Assembly: GCA_022478985.1 (NCBI GenBank)
Contig: JAKSZP010009247.1
Coordinates: 124,001-188,000, forward strand
Origin: Massospora cicadina
Lineage: Eukaryota > Entomophthoromycota > Entomophthoromycetes > Entomophthorales > Entomophthoraceae
Direction of reading: 5' to 3'
Length of the DNA stretch: 64,000 bases
In this document: positions 47,936 to 59,539 of the stretch, piece after piece
How the letters are laid out: each line of letters begins with the position of its first letter
How positions within the stretch are numbered: the first letter of the stretch is position 1
Notes under the pieces: model-generated
What the model was told of the DNA's origin: nothing
Databases searched by the model: none
What the model saw: the letters and a program-made list of their open reading frames with translations, nothing else
Made by a program: the position numbers and the translations under genes

Positions 47936-49130
47936 AAAGTTTGGCCAAATAACTCGATTTTGCCAGTGGCTTATGGTAGTTTGACCGTTCAGAAACTTAC
48001 TAGGCGTATTTAAATATCCTTAACTCTTCTAGTCAATATTGGGCTTAATTTTCCCTTCATAATTGGGAACTTCTTCTAAAGCAGGCAAGGATACAAGCTG
48101 TGGATTCCAAGAATCCAACTTATGGACACTCTTTAAAAGGGACTCCAGATAAAAACCAGAAAGAGATTAAATAAAATATATCTTTGTTTTATTAATATTA
48201 TTTGATAAAAATTCATTAGGCCAGGTGCTGGTATTTATACCTCTAGGGCATCTCCTGGCCACATTCAAGCACGCAATTTTAACAGATTATTTTGACACCT
48301 CAGTTTGGCCCTTTAACTGATATGACTATGACATATTGCTAGGTTTATTGGTGGGTTATACTCTCATATTCTGGAGGATTTCAGAGAATTACAACAACAA
48401 GCGTGCAAAATTGTCTTAGTATCATTTTGATATAAGTTTTGTCATACTGCTGACAAAATAAAAATTCTGGGAAATTTTGGCATCAATTTAAATAAAGGAA
48501 CACACTTAATCGGGACATCAGCAGGCTTCTCTCAATAGCACTAGGTACTCACATTTGTGCAGTCCATGTGCAAGCACTATCATGCCAATTATGAGGATTG
48601 ACATACACATTTCGCCCTATGGTGGGATATTAATTATGTTTAACGTCTATTTGTCCATGGGATTTGTAGACGTTATCTTCAGGTCAATTCCTAAATGATT
48701 TTATGCTGATTAATTATATTGGTCCCAGTTAGTTGTGACTATTTGCCAAGCTTTGGTGCGGTAACAATTATCCTGAATTTGCGAGTTTTTTCAACCCAAG
48801 CTTTTAATAGAATATACTGATTGAATTGATGTTGATATAATTGGCCAAGCCATGTAATTGCAATAGGTTTTTAAGTTGAGAATTAGAGTATTAGCTCAAG
48901 TATTGGGAGGATATTTGGCTTGATCTTTTGGTTGTTGAAGGGTTTATTTTTAGGTCAACCACCAGAATCTGACACAGATCATAAGGAATAAAAAATAAAA
49001 AGAAAAAAATGAAAATAAAATGAAAATAAACTATATGAAATGAAAAATTAAAAAACAGTAGTGATTAATGAATAAGCAAATTTTTGTCATATTTTCAGTA
49101 GCTTTGTCATTATTAAAGCTGGATACCCTT
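47936..49130. other. Ty3-C post-integrase spacer, no gene seen
   Basis: AT-rich DNA between integrase and the extra coding-like stretch. A purine-rich, A-dominated run (aaaaataaaaagaaaaaaatg type) lies at about 48988-49060. Nothing further is assignable. Confidence 0.4.
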
Positions 49131-50345
49131 TCTTTGGGAGGGGGAGGAGAGGGCTTGCATGGGAGTAGCATTAAGAAGAGGGATTGGTGGATAAATGCGA
49201 ATTATATACATTTCTCAATTGTCTAGACTCTTCCAAAAATGTGCTAAACAAAAAAGTCTTGGCACCAGGCACGTTGTCTTGGCTGACTAAGGAAAGTCCA
49301 TTAGATCAGTGGAAGCGGCCATTGAAATAGACTTTTTAATAGGTGAGAGAGGTTACACTTGGGGGAGAAAGCCATGGAAAGAAAGATACAATTGGTGAAA
49401 AGGCTTTTGAGACAAGGATAGACTGGGGGAAGAAACACTTTTTAAAACATTTGTGGTGGGCTTTGTCTAACACTATGTAAATGTTGGTCATGATGTCCAT
49501 GGGAAAGGCTGCTGGAGGGAAGTGAACTCATGCGTCAAGTAGAGCCATCTGGAGAATAAACCTTTCAGGTAGCTCCTTTGACAGGCTTTTTCAAAGAGCG
49601 CGGTGGATCAAAAGGATATTATGATCTTTCAAAGAACAATTCTTGAGGCCCAACGGAACATACAAGTCAGTATGAACTGTTGTTGGAGCACATTGAAGCC
49701 TATAGACTGAGTGAGCAAATAGTAGAGCCTGGTTGGCTTAAAAGGATTAACTGGAGAAATACCAGCTCAGATGCAAGTGTGAAAGCCATATAGGCTTCCA
49801 AGAGTTCAGACATTGAGTCAATAGCAAAACCTGAAGTGGCTACACAGACCGCACAAAGGGAAGAAATAAGGCTTTATGAAGGGAAAACTTGAAACAGTGA
49901 AAAAAGGAAGGCAGGAATAAGATCACTATCTGATGAGAACTAATGCCAAATTAAAATGTCTTAATTTTGAGAGGCCGTGGGGCCACAAAGAATTAATGAG
50001 GCATCAAAAGTGGATAATGTTCAATCCATTGGGAAGTTTGCTGTAAGGAAGTCAAAATCAATGAGACTTGCTTAAGTTCTCTGTGTTCCGCTTGAGTTGC
50101 AGTTGGCCTTGAAGACAAACCTTCTAAAACTGTTGGGCATAACTAGTTGAACCAACATGAGAAAGTGAAGGCAGGACGCTTGAATTAATGATAACACGCT
50201 GCATGGAGGAACTATTCTTTGAAAGACACGTATATCCTGGGAAGAAAGGCTACTGAGGTAGCAATTGTACTTTTTGGATTGTGAGAATTTGTACATCGTT
50301 ATCAAGAAGGAAAAAACCCTCCACTTATATTCAGTCAAGGTGAGG
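49130..50345 (+). pseudogene. Ty3-C extra coding-like stretch before 3' LTR, function unknown
   Basis: One plus-strand frame can be followed with scattered stops from about 49665 to 50340: QYELLLEHIEAYRLSEQIVE, PGWLKRINWRNTSSDASVKA, IESIAKPEVATQTAQREEIR, then RINEASKVDNVQSIGKFAVR. It is hydrophilic, charged and coding-like, and lies where Ty3-A has its extra ORF. I could not align it to that ORF with confidence. No membrane segment or known motif seen. The part 49130-49660 is purine-rich and less clear. Only one copy is in the window, so coding status is unproven. Confidence 0.35.
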
Positions 50346-50356
50346 GAAGTCTTAAA

Positions 50357-51188
50357 TGTTGTACTGGACCTGAATTGTCAGGTAGATTAGATATAGTAGA
50401 TAGTAATATTAGCTTACGTCTAACTTATTATATCTTATGTCAAAAATATCAGTTATTAATGACCAAAATTATCTAGGTACAAATAAGACTTAGGATTTGT
50501 GGCTATCAGTTTCACCTAGCTATTTGACTTAATGACCCAAAATTGTGGGTTTGTTGTTTAAGTCAAAATTAACTATTAAATGCTAGGCAAGTCACAATTA
50601 AATTAGTTGCAAACAGTGGTATGAACTGCCTTGATATGTGATATCATTACTCAAGAGGTTCAATGGTTTATCTATTTTCAAATGCGTCAGAGGAGATGCT
50701 GTCTTGAAATAGTTATGCTTGTAAGACACTATCCATGAGGCTGAGCTGGGTTACAGCGGGATGCTTAATAGTCTGTAGATCCTCTAAAGACCTTCATCAT
50801 AGATAATTGTTTAAGTGGTGATGTGAGTCAAGGTGTGATGATAAATGTGTGGGGAACATTGAACCCTATATTATCTCTAAAATTTAGACGGTATATACAT
50901 TATTTAGAAAAACAATCTTTTAATAGTTTGAAATATACAAGCTTTTTACAGTTAATACTTTTCCGGTGTATTAAGTTAGAAATTAACTTTTGATAAGAAA
51001 TATCAGGGTAGGAAGACATAGTACAAGTAAATTGACAGGAGTATAAAGCCTCTAGTCTTATTTTTAGGGCTTATATATCTTAAGAACTATCATCATCTGG
51101 TATATTGTCCTCATAAAATGGACGTTTGTAACTCTGACTTTAATCCCAACGAAGAACCAAACATCTGAAGTAGGCCAAAACTTCAACA
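50357..51188 (+). repeat. Ty3-C 3' LTR
   Basis: 832 bp, TGTTGTACTGG..CTTCAACA. Preceded by aaggtgagggaagt (purine-rich, likely PPT region) and followed by the target duplication GAGTG. Confidence 0.9.
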
Positions 51189-51193
51189 GAGTG

Positions 51194-52640
51194 CCTTGAT
51201 GTTTTACTTGCTGTAAAATACTACTGCCTCTTTTTGTATGGAATCACCACACTGTGATTATCAACCATGCATCCTTGAAATGGCTCCAAAATATGAAGGA
51301 TCCTACTGGACAGTTGGCTCGTTGGGCCTTGAATCCCCAACATTATGATATGAAGATTGAATACTGGGCTGGATTTTGCCTTATGAATGTCAGTGGGTTG
51401 ACTTGGTTACCTGTTCTCTATTTAGATAGTAGTTAACCTGAAAGATTTCATGACCACCTTATCACCCCTGATGCTTAGGACGATGATGACGAACCCATTA
51501 AGAAAATGCTAACATGAAACACCTGCAACACAAGGCGAAGAGTGGTAAGTTATAAAAAAAGTAGGGGCAATTGGTCGCCTTATCTCCGACCTTCAGAAAG
51601 AGTACCTGCTATCATGGAAGCCCACTCTACCCTTGGTCACAGCGGAGTACATAAGACCTATGAATGGATTAGATATTGGTAATATTGAGAGGGAATTATG
51701 GAATCTTTTATTAAAGTCCTGGATACCGGTTTAACCTGCAAAAAGCAATCCAGTCTCAAGACCAAATATCTATATTAACCTAATACCCCTCAGCAACCCT
51801 TCCACAAAATCAGTTTAGATGTGATAGGTCCCCTACCCCAGACTACCAGTGGGAATCGCTATATACTGGTATTAATTGATCGCTTTACAGAATATATTGA
51901 AGCTGTGGCTCTCCCAGCCCAAACTGCCAAAGATACCACAACTTTCCTGTATCAGTAAATCTTCACCCGCTATGGTTGCCCTAAGGTTCTACTATGTGAC
52001 AACGGGAAGAATTTCACCTCCAGAGTGGTCAAGATCCTGGCTACCTCCATGTGAGCACAACAAGTCTTCTTGGCTCCCTATAACCCTTTAAAGAATGGTA
52101 CTGTAGAAAGAGCAAATGAAACCCTGGTATCCATATCACGAAAAATGGTCATATTAGATCCTCTAAACTGAGACTAGTTCTTGCCTAGTGCCCTTATGGC
52201 ATATTATAATAGTTATCACCAGATCCTCAAAATATCTCCATTCTGTGTTCTATATGGTTTATAACTGGGGTACCTGATCTCCTAAATAAAGACGTCTCTT
52301 CTGCCAGGACTGATGATCCTGAAAAGGTCATAAAGCGGTTGGTCCAACACATCATTCAGCTACAAAAATGATGCTATAAATAATTTAGCGTAAACTATCA
52401 CCAAAGAGAGCCAATCATCTAATGATCTCAGACCCCTCTTTCATATTTTCATATCTTACTTAGTTTTATATTATCATAACCGTACTACCCCCAGAAGTGA
52501 GAAGCTCAGGCTATTTGGGAAGGACCTTTTGTTATCACTTATAAGAGAGGTGATGAATATTCTTTCAAGTCTCTTGTTTCTGGAGTTACTATAAACTGAG
52601 TAAATGAACGGTTTCTATGCTTTTATTCACCCTGCCCCAA
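51194..52640 (+). pseudogene. Ty3-B: end of RNase H and integrase
   Basis: After the GAGTG duplication the RNase H resumes: LDVLLAVKYYCLFLYGITT, INHASLKWLQNMKDPTGQLA, ARWALNPQHYDMKIEYWAG. Integrase: HSTLGHSGVHKTYEWIRYW (about 51629-51685, zinc-binding His residues), SLDVIGPLPQTTSGNRYILV with first Asp (about 51808), FTRYGCPKVLLCDNGKNFTS with second Asp (about 51962), and NGTVERANETLVSISRKM with Glu (about 52096). All three catalytic residues are present, though stops interrupt the frame. The C-terminal part is degraded to about 52640. Confidence 0.75.
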
Positions 52641-52647
52641 CATTTTT

Positions 52648-53205
52648 GAGGGGGTAATATCAGACAATTGGATGTAAGACTAGTTAGTAAGAATATTCCA
52701 GTACTGAATAGTTTAGGTACTAAAAATTTCACGCTTAAATTTTGGTAGGATCATCTCAATAAGAGTTAGGATTTTATTCCTAGTATTCAGTTAAATAGAT
52801 CTGATTGAGCTGGTGAGGTTACTTAGAAGCCCCAGTGGAATAGGCGACTGACTTGGAAGTCCACCCACGCACCAGCTTGAATTTAATGCAGCTTCCTTTA
52901 AGAAAACAACCCCATTTATAGACCTAAAGGGTGTTCAGGGGGGATAAAATTATTTTATATCAATCATTAACTAGGGTATCCAGTAATCAGCCAAGATAAA
53001 ATAGATCAAGATACCTGATTAGTCAAGTATCAATCCTTATCACACGGCTTTGTCATCCCTATTGTCAATCCAACACTTAAAATAAAGCCCTATCATGGCG
53101 AAAAAGTTTTTTGAGATCTCTAATAGGATAATTTGTCATTTATCCTAATTGAGCTGCCCTCAGCCTATTTTGAATTCTCTTACCCCTCTCATTTTTAGCT
53201 ACATT
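52648..53205 (+). repeat. Ty3-B PPT and 3' LTR (right end cut)
   Basis: gagggggtaa (52648-52657) is a polypurine tract. The LTR starts at 52658 (tatcagacaattgg) and aligns with the relic at 16450-17070 (gactagttagta, ccccagtggaatagg, gacctaaagg, ccctatca). The match fades around 53205, where another element's RNase H relic begins. Confidence 0.6.
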
Positions 53206-53209
53206 TGCC

Positions 53210-53720
53210 CTAAATACTAGGTTCAACATTCTACTAAGAGATCATTTTTGTCCCCATTTTTGATACTAATAAATTATTATATATGAAATCTACTTGGGGT
53301 TATTTCCCCCTAAAATCTTTAATAACAGTTAAGAGTTCTAATACTCCATCATCCTTTATATAGTTGAAATCCTGTGTCAAAAGCACCTTCAAGCACCAAA
53401 GTGCCAGGATTCCAACAGCTGCATCAAAAATAAAGGCGCTTTGAGAAGATAGTTGACCATTTGGGTAATGTTATGGTCATTGTTGAGCAATATTACCAAT
53501 ACCCAGTATGGATCATTTTATGGTACACAGGTGTGGCAAAGGGCGATCTGGTCATTAAAGCTATCTAAAACCTTTGCTCCATATAACACTTAAGCCTCAA
53601 TATAATAGTCTATCAAAGGCCACAAAGGATGCATCCTTGTTGGAAAAACTAAGGGATAGTGTCTTTCTCATAGGCATTTGTTCTGCAAAAATAAAACTCC
53701 TATATATAGTTCTTTGGCCT
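53210..53720 (-). pseudogene. Chromovirus-like RNase H relic
   Basis: The minus-strand frame NYIKDDGVLELLTVIKDFRG (53305-53370) is the RNase H signature 'NYeihDkELLAVikaFreW'. DAAVGIL just upstream fits 'tDASd.AvGaiL', and QIALCHTCVP further up fits the 't.APvL.hpdp' segment. Only this part of pol is visible. Its insertion seems to have truncated the Ty3-B LTR. Moderate support, since each match is short. Confidence 0.4.
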
Positions 53721-54934
53721 TTCGTTAAGACAAGATAACTTCATTATTATAGCATTACTAGCTCATAAGTTTCAGAGACCAAGAAATTCACTATAGGTAT
53801 CAGCTTAGCATTCTTAGGGCACCCCCTATACTTATCTCAAACAGAGCAGTAAGGTTGAGTATGTTCCCATTTTTGTCATCCTAAATAAGTTGATTGTATT
53901 AACAGGATATTGACATTCATTTTAGCATTTCTGTGAATTCTGTGATGATTCTGATTGCACCTCAAATGATCTGAATGGAGAGTGGAAACATTACAACTTT
54001 AGGCTTCTGGAGTTTCTGGGTAGAGGTCGCCTGTATAGTGCAAGCAGAGTGCTCCAAGGGAGCAGGAGTTAGTGGTGAAGGTGGCGGTGGAAGTGGCTGC
54101 AAAAGTAAATTTCTAGTTGGGTTTACACAAATATTAGTGGAACTATATACTCAATATTGTGACAGCAGCAAAGGTTTATACATAAGTTTCTCCCAAACAG
54201 CACCTCATCTTAATTGGCATCAGATGCCATCAGAGTTTCATACTTTGTATTTGCCTAGTTATTTAAAGATTAATCGCTGGTATATCTTTAATTTATCTTA
54301 GCGCAGTCATCTGTAAACTACTGGCAGAGTTGGTTCAACAGATAAGAAATTGGAGAAGTTCTTCAATAAACTATTGTTCATCTTCTTGATTTTAGATTTA
54401 TAAATTAAGAGATGAACTTTTAAATTGATAAATTTCTTCCCTAGGGAGGAAACTAGATATATAAAGAGTCAATATCCCTAGCCTGGTCAGTGGTGGACTT
54501 TCTACTTTGTCAAAGCTTGATTAAGGCCGTCAAGGCAGAGTTGACTGTCAACGGTATTAGCATTATTGGTAACATGTCAATCTTGTCAACAAAATATCTG
54601 AAAGTTGGCCAATTCAGCTATTAATTTCTTTGCCAAGGTTATGAATAGATTATAGATAATTTTGCTGTGTCCTAGGGTTAGCTACTTCAGCATTGTTATA
54701 ACGCTTAATATTATTTCAGAAAATAACATTCTGGCTGATTCATTATAATAATGTTTGTGTCCAGGATTTCAGAAAGTGCCACCTTTAGTAAATCATAAGT
54801 GTTGAAATAAGCACTTTGTAATCTTATTTCAAGTTCACAGGTCAGGTTTCACAGTAGTTAAATGTAAAATTTATGAGGACAGAAACCTTAAAAACACAAA
54901 AATTCATACACTTGAAATTAGGTTTTATTAATTT
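53721..54934. other. Unassigned stretch with one 108-codon open frame
   Basis: A plus-strand frame 53975-54301 (glycine/serine-rich middle GEGGGGSGCKSK) has no recognisable motif. The opposite strand of the same place gives a proline-rich text (LPPPPSPLTPAPLEHSA) that would suit a Gag linker upstream of the minus-strand RNase H relic. I cannot choose. The rest is AT-rich. Confidence 0.3.
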
Positions 54935-57880
54935 ATTTATATAAATGAATGATCTTTCTTTTTTGCACTATATGCATTCTGTATAATTCATTTGATTGCA
55001 ATGAAACTTCATTGAGTTGTTGTGTGCACACTTGTAAAGTTTTCTAAAGTAAGTTTTTACAATAAAATTATAATAGAATAAAATGCTATATATGTAAAAA
55101 GTGAAAATTTTATATCTTCTTAATAGTAATCAGTATATTGTTAAAGCAGAGTATTTTGATATTTGGTTGATTTGATAGTGATAACGGTTTTGCCAAGAGG
55201 TTGATGGCTTTAGGTTGATTTTAAAGCTTGATGGTTTTAGTAAGCATTTAATGGTTGGTTGATTCAATAAGTTAAATAGTTTTAGTAATTTGTTGGTGGT
55301 TTTTGGTTTTTTCAAAAAAGTTTGGTTTAGTTTTACCAAGCAATTGGTAATTGGTTAATTTGGTATGTTCTTTGTTTTTAGCTAAGCGGTTGGTGGTTTA
55401 TCTATGATATAAAATCTTAAATACTTAATTCAAATTGTTTTTATTAAACCTGAGCAATGCTAGGTATTACCAGTATCTATCTATAATATAAAATCTAATT
55501 TAATTATTTTGACAAAACTAATAAACCTGAGCAACGCTGGGTAAACCACTACATAAAATTTAAAATAATGATTCAAATCATCTGGTAAGCTATAAACACT
55601 GCAGAGAAGTATGATATCTAGATGCTAGTAATATATATAAATATAAATGCTTCTTTGTCTCTTTGTTTGCCCCATATGCATTTCTATACTATTCATCCAA
55701 TTGCAATAAAACTTCAGTGTGTTTTTGTGCAGACGCCTGAAAAGGATTCTAAATTAGTAAAACAATTTTATAATTATATAATAAAAAGTTTTAAATGTTA
55801 GAAAGTGAATATTTCAATTTTTAATGGTAATTGATATAATGTTAAAACTGAGTAGTTTGATATTCAGTTATTCAATAGTTTCAATGGTTTTGCCAAGAGG
55901 TTGGTGGTTTTAGGTTGATTAATAAGCTTGATGGTTTTATTAAGCAATTAATGATTGGATGATTAATAAAATTTAAATGGTTTTAATAATTTGTTGGTGT
56001 TTTTGGTTGTTTCAATAACTTTAATTTGGTTTTACCAAGCAATTGGTAAGTAATTGCTTTTAGTATGTTCAATGGTTTTAGTTAAGTGGTTTAGTGGTTT
56101 ATCTATGATATAAAATCTAAAATACTCAATTAAATTTGTTTGTTTTGTAAACCTGAGCAATGCCAGGTAATACCACTATCTATCTATAATTAAAACTAAT
56201 TTAAATATTTTAAAACATGTGTTTATTAAACCTGAGAAACGTTGGGTAAAACACTACAAAAAAACCAAAATAATGATTCAAATTATCTGGTAAGCTATAA
56301 ACACTGTAGCAAAGCATGATATTTGGATGCTAATAATACATATATATATATGTTTCTTTGATTTCTTAAAAAGCCCCAAGGGGCTCCTAGTACAGGCAAC
56401 TATTGCGGGATGAAAGCCTAGGGTGCTGCTACCCACCTCACATTAGGGCTGCATGAACCAAAGCACCACAAAATGTGGGCTTGACCACAATTGGGTATAG
56501 CTCACAATACCCCCTAAACTGACATATGCCCGCCCTGTTTAAGTACTGGGCAGCTTGTCTGCACCAGCCAGGACAGGCGATATGCCTCTCAACCCCCTTG
56601 TGGGGGACAAGACCTGATGCCTCCCAGGTTTAAGGCCCCTGAGGGGGAGAAGCCAAAGCCCTCCCCTTTGTCACCTGCTTTTTAGGGGAGTTGTGCTCTC
56701 CAGCCCCTTTTTGTCCAGAAAGTCTTAGAGTCCTTTTGTGAAAATGCAATTTTATTTCTTGATCACTTTTGCTACCAGCCAGTTCATGCTGTCCATACTG
56801 CCAGCTAGCCAAGCTTCAGGCCAACTCAGCAAACTGTGTCATTTATTGTAGGCAGGTGCACCAAAGCGCAGCCAACCAGGATTGCTCCTCCCTTGTCCTG
56901 GGGTCCACACCCACACAACCCTCAGCTTGTAGAGGCCCATTTGACAGGAGTCATGCCCAACTCTTACCTTCCCCTTCCTGCACATATTCTCTCCTCAGGG
57001 AGTGGTAGACACTCATAAGAACAGGTCATCACAGTCATCACTACCATACCACACTTCTTTCAGGCCACTACAGGACCCAACCAATGTGCCTCTCTGGGTT
57101 CTGGTGTTGCTACTCACCCATGTTTCCACAGGCTTTCTCCAGTTGTGCCATGAGGAGGTTCAAGCTTACCCTAACTAGATCACCAATAAATATTTCTTTG
57201 TTTCTTTGTTTGTCCAATATGCGTTTCTATACTATTTATCCAATTGCAATGAACCTTCAGTAAATTGTTGTGCACACGCCTGCAAAGGTTCTATTTTAGT
57301 AAAACAAGTTTTATAATTATAATAAAAAGTTTTTATATGTTAACAAAGGGAAAATCCATTATGTTTTTTGGTAATTGATATAATGACAACTAAGAAGTTT
57401 GATATTTGTTTGATTCAAAGTTTCAATGTAATTTGCCAAGTGATTGGTGGTTTTAAACTGATTGATAAGCTTGATGGTTTAGTAGGCATTTAGTGATTAG
57501 TTAATTCAATAAGTTAATTGGTTTTGGTAAGTTGTTAGTAAATTTTGGTTGTTTCAATAAATTTAATTTGGTTTGACAAGAAGTTGGTGATTGGTTGATT
57601 TGGTATGTTAATGGTTTTAGCTAAGCAGTTTAGTGGTTTATCTTTAATATAAAAATTTTAAAATATCTCAAATTTGAATCACCTTTCATTAAGATGAGTA
57701 ATGCAGGTAATATCACAATTCATAATATAAAATTTAGTTTAATCACTTTAAATCATTTTTTTCTTGAACCTTAGAAACGCTGGGTAAACCACTACATAAA
57801 ATTTAAAATAATAATTTAAATCATCTGGTAAGCTATAAACTTTGATGAAGCAAAGATATCTGGATGCTAGTCAAATATAA
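54935..57880 (+). repeat. Tandem array of three ~705-bp AT-rich units
   Basis: Three units repeat in order: a tttctttgtttgtcc..atatgc.tttctata start, ccaattgcaatgaaac (54995, 55700, 57243), a TTGGTGGTTTTAG-rich middle with internal short repeats, two copies of cctgagcaa.gc..ggta, and an atctggtaagctataaac end. Spacing between units 1 and 2 is 705 bp; unit 3 is displaced by an 825-bp insertion. The cctgagcaacgctgggt motif looks like a decayed hairpin of the ccCGGgcaacgCCGgg type found at ends of some rolling-circle elements. A fragment also occurs at 16060. No ORF. Confidence 0.8.
56368..57192 (+). mobile_element. 825-bp GC-rich non-autonomous retroposon in the tandem array
   Basis: Base composition changes sharply from AT-rich to GC-rich and back. 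It is flanked by tttctttgatttctt (56353-56367) and tttctttgtttctt (57193-57206), a 14-15 bp near-perfect duplication. It ends ..tcaccaataaata, like the LINE ends (cacaataaata), so the LINE machinery probably mobilised it. The 5' half has several CCCC/GGGG stem-loops. Short frames (56630-56812 minus, 56769-57008 plus) show no family match. Could be a SINE-like RNA or a processed pseudogene. Confidence 0.6.
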
Positions 57881-57885
57881 AGCAC

Positions 57886-58265
57886 ATGATAGTATTGGGT
57901 ACAGATAGTATCTTTATGTCAAGACTAGATGAAATGATAGTTGGTAAAGATTGCAAAAACAAAGCAAAGCGTGAAGAGGCCAAGAGAAGCAAGTTGATAA
58001 CCCTGCCTGGCCTGAAGCACACCCTGGACCAACGTTGGGTGAGGGCAAAATATACCCAAGTTGGTTCAGGGGGTGCTCATGATGGACATGGGGCGTTACA
58101 GCCTTGGCCCTTCAGTGCATAATATACAATTGAATAAGGACAGGTCATTACATTTAGTGGGAAAACAGTACTTTAAAACGTGTTTTGTTTTCCACATTGC
58201 CAAATTTGGCAAAATTCATTTGCAATCAATCACCCAAGTTCATGCATACTCAAGCTACTGTATCC
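57886..58265 (+). pseudogene. Chromovirus E: tail segment, copy 1
   Basis: LDEMIVGKDCKNKAKREEAK, LPGLKHTLDQRW and later LNKDRSLHLVGKQYF, KFGKIHLQSITQVHAYSS match the segment after the chromodomain at 59838-60205 (LDEIVDTYFKNKAERSA, LPDLKHPQTN, LNKDRPLHLVEKLGF, KYGKIHFQSIT). It is therefore the 3' tail of a chromovirus copy whose body is missing, placed directly before a second copy's integrase. Function of this tail is unknown. Confidence 0.5.
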
Positions 58266-58378
58266 CAGCAGCCTGGCCCCCTGGCATGTGCGCCTACACT
58301 TGCTCCTCTGGAAAACTCGTAGTAATATGGTATGTTCAGAAGATTATCCTTTAACAGCCCCTTTCAGCAGAATATACA

Positions 58379-59530
58379 ATGGTTCTCGCCAAGAGCAAGT
58401 TAAAACAGGAAGATATTACTAGCGGTTATCTTTTGAAGGATGACATTGTGTGGTTTCAGAAATGCATATGGTTTCAAGCTGGACCGCTTTACCTGGAATT
58501 AATTAGGGACCACCATTACAGGATTACCATTGGACACTTTGGGAAGGCAAAGACCATGGAACTGATTGGTTGCACATATAATTTGGAAGGGATCAGCTGC
58601 ACATGTTGCCAGGCGTTTTAAGGAGTGCCTGGTTTGCAACAGGATGAAGCCAAATTGGCAGCCTCTCGCGGAATTTTTGGTACCTGTTAAAAAGGCAGAG
58701 GGACCCTGGACGTCCCTTTTAGTTGAGTTTATAGTGTTTTTACCTGCGTCTGAGGGATATAATGTTATCATGTAATGGTGGACCAGTTTACAGTTTTCTC
58801 ATTTCATTCTGCGCGACACCACAATCACAATGGCAGCAATGGCCAAACTCTTTGTTTTGCGTGTGTTTTCTATATGTAGTTCCCCAAGAGATTATCATTG
58901 ACCAAGGACTCCAGTTCACATCCATGTTTTGAAAGGAGTTGTGCAAAACGCTTCATATTTGTCTGTGCCGCTCCATTGCCTAACACCCCCAGTCAGATGG
59001 GCAGTCAAAGTGAGTAGACCAGTGCCTTGAGCAGTTTTTGTGGTGTTAGCTGAAGCTGATTATTTTGACTGGGCTTCCCATCTTCCTTTGGCCCAATTCA
59101 TCTATAACAACGTCTAGAATGCTTCCATTGGGTTCTCCCCTTTTTCGCCAACTATGGTTTTACCCTTCTTTTAATAGGGAACCCATTGGTGGGTCCATGG
59201 TGGAAGCTGTAGTGGAAATTTGCTAAGTCCATCAAGAAAGTCCATCAAGGGCTTAACATTAATCTGGAGGCTGACATGAAGGGGTACAAGGAGAACGCAG
59301 TTGGTAAGTGACAGGTGGGTCCAGCCTACAAGAAAGGAGATCTCGTGATGCTGGATGCTAGAAATAAGCCCAATCAAGCAGCCATGCAGGAAACTGGGTC
59401 CAAAGAGGGTAGGACCATGCTTCATTTACAGAAAGGTGGTTCACGCCTCATACCAGTTGAATCTCCCTCATCATTTTAGATCTTTTTGATTTCCATGAGA
59501 GCAAGTTTTCCTTTTTTGAGGATCCCTCGC
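58379..59530 (+). pseudogene. Chromovirus E integrase, decayed
   Basis: RDHHYRITIGHFGKAKTMEL then CLVCNRMKPNWQPLAEFLVP is the chromovirus zinc-binding domain (usual HD.p..GHfG..kT...C..C.r.K). PWTSLLVEFIVFLPASEGYN is the first catalytic region (usual Asp reads Glu). AKLFVLRVF with 'iIDqG..F' text follows around 58900-58930, an HPQSDGQSE-like text after a shift (58988-59010), then FIYNN..NASIGFSPFFANYG (59098-59150). The C-terminal GPF-like domain follows in broken frames with AYKKGDLVMLDARN. No RT is present, so the element is 5'-truncated here. Confidence 0.75.
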
Positions 59531-59539
59531 CTGATATCT

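Larger units (their letters stand above)
35926..51188 (+). mobile_element. Ty3-C: Ty3/gypsy element inserted in RNase H of Ty3-B, itself carrying LINE-2
   Basis: LTRs at 35926-37438 (with an insertion) and 50357-51188 both start TGTTG and end TTCAACA. The bases GAGTG flank the element on both sides (35921-35925 and 51189-51193), a clean 5-bp target duplication. The host RNase H frame is split between KKECVE and the AVKYYC..HASLKWLQ part. Internal order: PBS, gag with knuckle, protease, dUTPase-like domain, RT/RNase H, integrase (split by LINE-2), then 2.4 kb including an extra coding-like stretch. Without inserts it is about 9.3 kb. Confidence 0.88.

Noticed and set aside
53975..54301. 108-codon open frame as a host gene
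   Set aside because: No motif, no intron signals, and the opposite strand gives an equally good low-complexity reading.
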